Part shown: piece after piece, positions 61,959 through 64,000 of the stretch
Layout of the letters: every line of letters starts with the position of its first letter
Numbering within the stretch: the stretch's first letter is position 1
NCBI RefSeq assembly: GCF_011605345.1
Contig: NZ_JAAOXM010000012.1
Coordinates: 205,527 to 269,526 of the forward strand
Reading direction: 5' to 3'
DNA length: 64,000 bases
DNA from: Burkholderia sp. D-99
Lineage (GTDB): Bacteria > Pseudomonadota > Gammaproteobacteria > Burkholderiales > Burkholderiaceae
Translations under genes and position numbers: made by a program
The notes under the pieces: generated by a model
Told to the model about the DNA's origin: nothing
Database searches by the model: none
What the model saw: only the letters and a program-made list of their open reading frames with translations

Positions 61959-61987
61959 GGAATAAAGCGGCGCGGGTGGCGTCCTAC
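61959..61987 (+). promoter_or_regulatory. ECF promoter of the catalase-related operon (GGAATAAA-N13-CGTCCTAC)
   Basis: GGAATAAA at 61959-61966 and CGTCCTAC at 61980-61987, spacer 13 bases. It matches the divergent sigma promoter. Transcription would begin about 30 bases before the start codon. Confidence 0.75.
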
Positions 61988-62025
61988 GCGGGTTCGACAA
62001 TGACCTGACGGTCGGGAGCACATTC

Positions 62026-63120
62026 ATGGAGCGATCTTCTTCCTCTTCTTCACCGCAGCGCGAGCCCGGGCGCGGGTGGTGGCGCTGGGCCGCGATCGGC
62101 GGCGCGGTGGCCGGCGTGGCCGTGGCGTTCGGGTATGTCGGCGGGTGGTTCGCGCCGGCGCGTCTGACCCCGCACCGGATCGTCGACGCATTGCAGACGG
62201 CCGGCGGCGGCATTCACCCGGGCTTCCGGCGCAATCACGCGAAGGGCGTGTGCGTGACCGGTTACTTCGAAGGCAACGGCGCCGCGAGCGCGTATTCGGT
62301 CGCGCCGTTCTTCAAGGCGGTGCGCACGCCGGTGGTCGGGCGCTTCGCGTTGCCGGGCGGGAATCCGTACGCGCCCGACAGCAGCGTGCCGATCCGCAGC
62401 CTCGCGCTGAAGCTCACGGCGCCCGATGGCGAGCAATGGCGAACCGGGATGAACGCGATGCCCGTGTTTCCGGTGGCGACGCCGCAGGCGTTCTACGCGC
62501 AATTGCTGGCGACCCGGCCCGATCCGCAGACGGGCAAGCCCGACCCTGCGAAGGTGAAGGCGTTTTTCGGCGCGCACCCGGAGACGGCCGCGTTCCGCGA
62601 ATGGGTGAAGGGTGCGAAGCCGAGCGCGAGCTACGTCACCGAAAGCTATTACGGATTGAACGCGTTCTACTTCGTCGATACGGCCGGCAAGCGCCAGGCG
62701 GTGCGGTGGCGCGTCGTGCCGGAGCAGACGGCAGGCGCCGGCGGCGTCGCGACGGCGGCGGATCCAAACGTATTACAGCAGGACGTGACGCAGCGCATCG
62801 CGGCCGGTGCGCAGAAGTGGAAGCTGCTGGTCACCTTGGCGGAGCCCGGCGATCCGGTGGACGACGCGACCAAGGTCTGGCCCGCGCAGCGCACGACGAT
62901 CGACGCGGGCACGCTGGTGCTCGACCGCGTGGAGGCGCAGGACAGCGGGCCGTGCCGCGACGTGAATTACGACCCGACGGTGTTGCCGCAGGGGATTCAG
63001 GTGTCGGGTGATCCGTTGCTGGCGGCGCGTTCGGCGGCGTATGCGGATTCGTATCTGCGGCGCACGAGCGAAGAGGCCGGGGTGGCTGGCGTGGCGCGAT
63101 TGAGTGGGGAGGGACGATGA
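62026..63120 (+). CDS. Catalase-related peroxidase (SrpA-like)
   Basis: A 364-residue catalase-fold protein, shorter than true catalases (about 480 or more residues). A membrane anchor lies at about residues 20-42, so it is probably periplasmic. The distal His is H71 in RRNHAKG, and YYGLNAFYFV lies in the core. Members are thought to be haem peroxidases. It is followed, in an ATGA overlap, by a cytochrome b561 that could supply electrons. Confidence 0.92.
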   Translation: MERSSSSSSPQREPGRGWWRWAAIGGAVAGVAVAFGYVGGWFAPARLTPHRIVDALQTAGGGIHPGFRRNHAKGVCVTGYFEGNGAASAYSVAPFFKAVRTPVVGRFALPGGNPYAPDSSVPIRSLALKLTAPDGEQWRTGMNAMPVFPVATPQAFYAQLLATRPDPQTGKPDPAKVKAFFGAHPETAAFREWVKGAKPSASYVTESYYGLNAFYFVDTAGKRQAVRWRVVPEQTAGAGGVATAADPNVLQQDVTQRIAAGAQKWKLLVTLAEPGDPVDDATKVWPAQRTTIDAGTLVLDRVEAQDSGPCRDVNYDPTVLPQGIQVSGDPLLAARSAAYADSYLRRTSEEAGVAGVARLSGEGR

Positions 63121-63650
63121 TGAAGGCTTCGACGACGTTTAGCTTGCCGGCGCGGGTGCTGCACTGGGTAATGGCGGCGATGATCCTCACGATGCTGTTC
63201 ATCGGGGTGGGGATGGTGGCGTCGGTTTCCGAGCGGCACGAGATCCTGGTGGCGATTCACAAGCCACTGGGTGTGGCCGTCCTGGTGCTGGTGTGCGTGC
63301 GGATCGTGGTGCGGGTGCTGTCGAAGTCGCCGGCGTTGCCCGAGGACCTGCCGTGGTGGCAGAAGGTGGCCGCGCACGGGTCGCATCTCGTGCTGTATGC
63401 GCTGATGGTGGCGATGCCGCTGATCGGGTGGGCGATGTTGTCGGCGGGTGGGTACCCGGTGACGCTGGGCGGTGGCGTGCAGTTGCCGGCGCTGGTTTCG
63501 GCTGATCCGGTGACGTTCGCCTGGCTCAGGGTCGCGCATCGCGTGCTGGCCTATCTGTTCTTTGCGACGTTCCTCGCGCACTTTGCCGCGGCGCTGTATC
63601 ACGGACTGATTCGGCGGGACGGCGTGGTGAGGGCGATGGTGGGGCGGTAA
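63117..63650 (+). CDS. Cytochrome b561-family membrane protein
   Basis: A 177-residue four-helix membrane cytochrome b. Candidate haem-ligand histidines include H16 (VLHWVM), H48 (AIHKPLG), HGSHLV and AHRVLAYLF. It is coupled to the catalase-related gene by a four-base overlap and controlled by the same ECF promoter. It probably transfers electrons across the inner membrane to the periplasmic peroxidase. Confidence 0.93.
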   Translation: MMKASTTFSLPARVLHWVMAAMILTMLFIGVGMVASVSERHEILVAIHKPLGVAVLVLVCVRIVVRVLSKSPALPEDLPWWQKVAAHGSHLVLYALMVAMPLIGWAMLSAGGYPVTLGGGVQLPALVSADPVTFAWLRVAHRVLAYLFFATFLAHFAAALYHGLIRRDGVVRAMVGR

Positions 63651-63786
63651 CCGGGAAGGTTGCGTTCGCGGCGGCGGGGCTGTTCACGTGCGACCGAGGC
63701 TGCTCTTGCCGTGCCGCTTATATATGACCACCGGGTCGGCTCAGCGGCTCCCGGCTTAGCATGTCAAAAATATTTCACAAAGGGGC

Positions 63787-63815
63787 TTGCGTAGATGAGG
63801 GCGGGTGCTTAGAAT
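63787..63815 (+). promoter_or_regulatory. Upstream sigma70 promoter (TTGCGT-N17-TAGAAT)
   Basis: A -35 TTGCGT at 63787-63792 and a -10 TAGAAT at 63810-63815 with the ideal 17-base spacer. It precedes a second, better promoter by about 160 bases and points out of the window. Confidence 0.65.
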
Positions 63816-63949
63816 CACGCCTCTTTCGCGCTAACGGAAACGCGGCGCGGGAGAAAGAAGGGAAGCGGTGCTGTTGAAGTCGGTTTTATCGATTCCAGTG
63901 CACACGAAATTAAACCGCAGTCGTCGCAACGAAGTAGTTAAAAAAGTTG

Positions 63950-63978
63950 TTGACGAGTTTTAAAAAACGGTTGATAAT
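63950..63978 (+). promoter_or_regulatory. Strong sigma70 promoter (TTGACG-N17-GATAAT)
   Basis: TTGACG at 63950-63955 and GATAAT at 63973-63978 with a 17-base AT-rich spacer. A run TTAAAAAAGTTG lies upstream. The downstream CTGCTGCTGAAAA resembles Burkholderia rRNA leaders. With the promoter at 63787 it probably drives an rRNA operon beyond the window edge. Confidence 0.7.
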
Positions 63979-64000
63979 CTCACTTCTCTGCTGCTGAAAA

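Overview
The window looks like a piece of the main chromosome of a Burkholderia, probably of the cepacia complex. The base composition is GC-rich throughout. The gene content is typical of that group: a gsp type II secretion cluster with an inverted gspC, a fliLMNOPQR operon, a Burkholderia-type porin, a chromosomal type III restriction-modification pair, and a VgrG effector island. I saw no insertion sequence, prophage or CRISPR array.

Layout. 1-5.2 kb: carboxylate-amine ligase, CPA2 antiporter, a non-coding origin-like element (module A, 2959-3225) and mnmC. 5.2-8.3 kb: HU protein, a zinc-type COG0523 GTPase and a small lytic transglycosylase. 8.3-20.0 kb: the type II secretion system gspDEF, gspC (opposite strand) and gspGHIJKLMN. 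20.0-24.6 kb: efflux genes (outer-membrane lipoprotein, MarR regulator, DHA2 pump). 24.7-25.3 kb: a Phd/PIN toxin-antitoxin pair with a palindromic operator. 25.3-27.6 kb: a LysR regulator divergent from cidA/cidB-like genes. 27.9-32.3 kb: fliLMNOPQR. 32.5-37.4 kb: a NitT/TauT-type ABC transporter followed by a sensor kinase and response regulator. 37.7-38.9 kb: a porin with a TTG start. 39.2-44.2 kb: type III Mod and Res; the Res nuclease motif appears to lack its catalytic lysine. 44.5-45.6 kb: three small secreted proteins. 45.9-48.2 kb: ergothioneine genes egtB and egtD. 48.7-50.1 kb: an AhpD-like protein and an ECF41 sigma factor behind an ECF41-type promoter. 50.2-51.1 kb: a membrane protein and tRNA-Val(GAC). 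51.2-51.5 kb: module B, an inverted relative of module A. 53.0-59.8 kb: VgrG, a predicted effector, and two paralogous predicted immunity genes, the second preceded by a remnant of the effector tail. 59.8-60.5 kb: six copies of a composite non-coding repeat. 60.6-63.7 kb: an ECF sigma/anti-sigma pair divergent from a catalase-related protein and cytochrome b561, with the same promoter motif on both strands. The window ends with two strong sigma70-type promoters pointing out of it, probably serving an rRNA operon.

The most unusual content is non-coding. Modules A and B share ten short elements in the same order over about 250 bp, lie 48 kb apart in inverted orientation, and are packed with DnaA boxes, GTWWAC sites and CACAG/CTGTG pentamers. 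The repeat array at 59.8-60.5 kb combines a DnaA-box-like sequence with a CTGTG core in each of six units, and some units show compensatory changes that suggest a folded RNA or cruciform. The window also encodes a type III methyltransferase whose cepacia-complex relative is, as I recall, reported to methylate CACAG. A link between that methyltransferase and these elements is a testable inference, not something the sequence proves.
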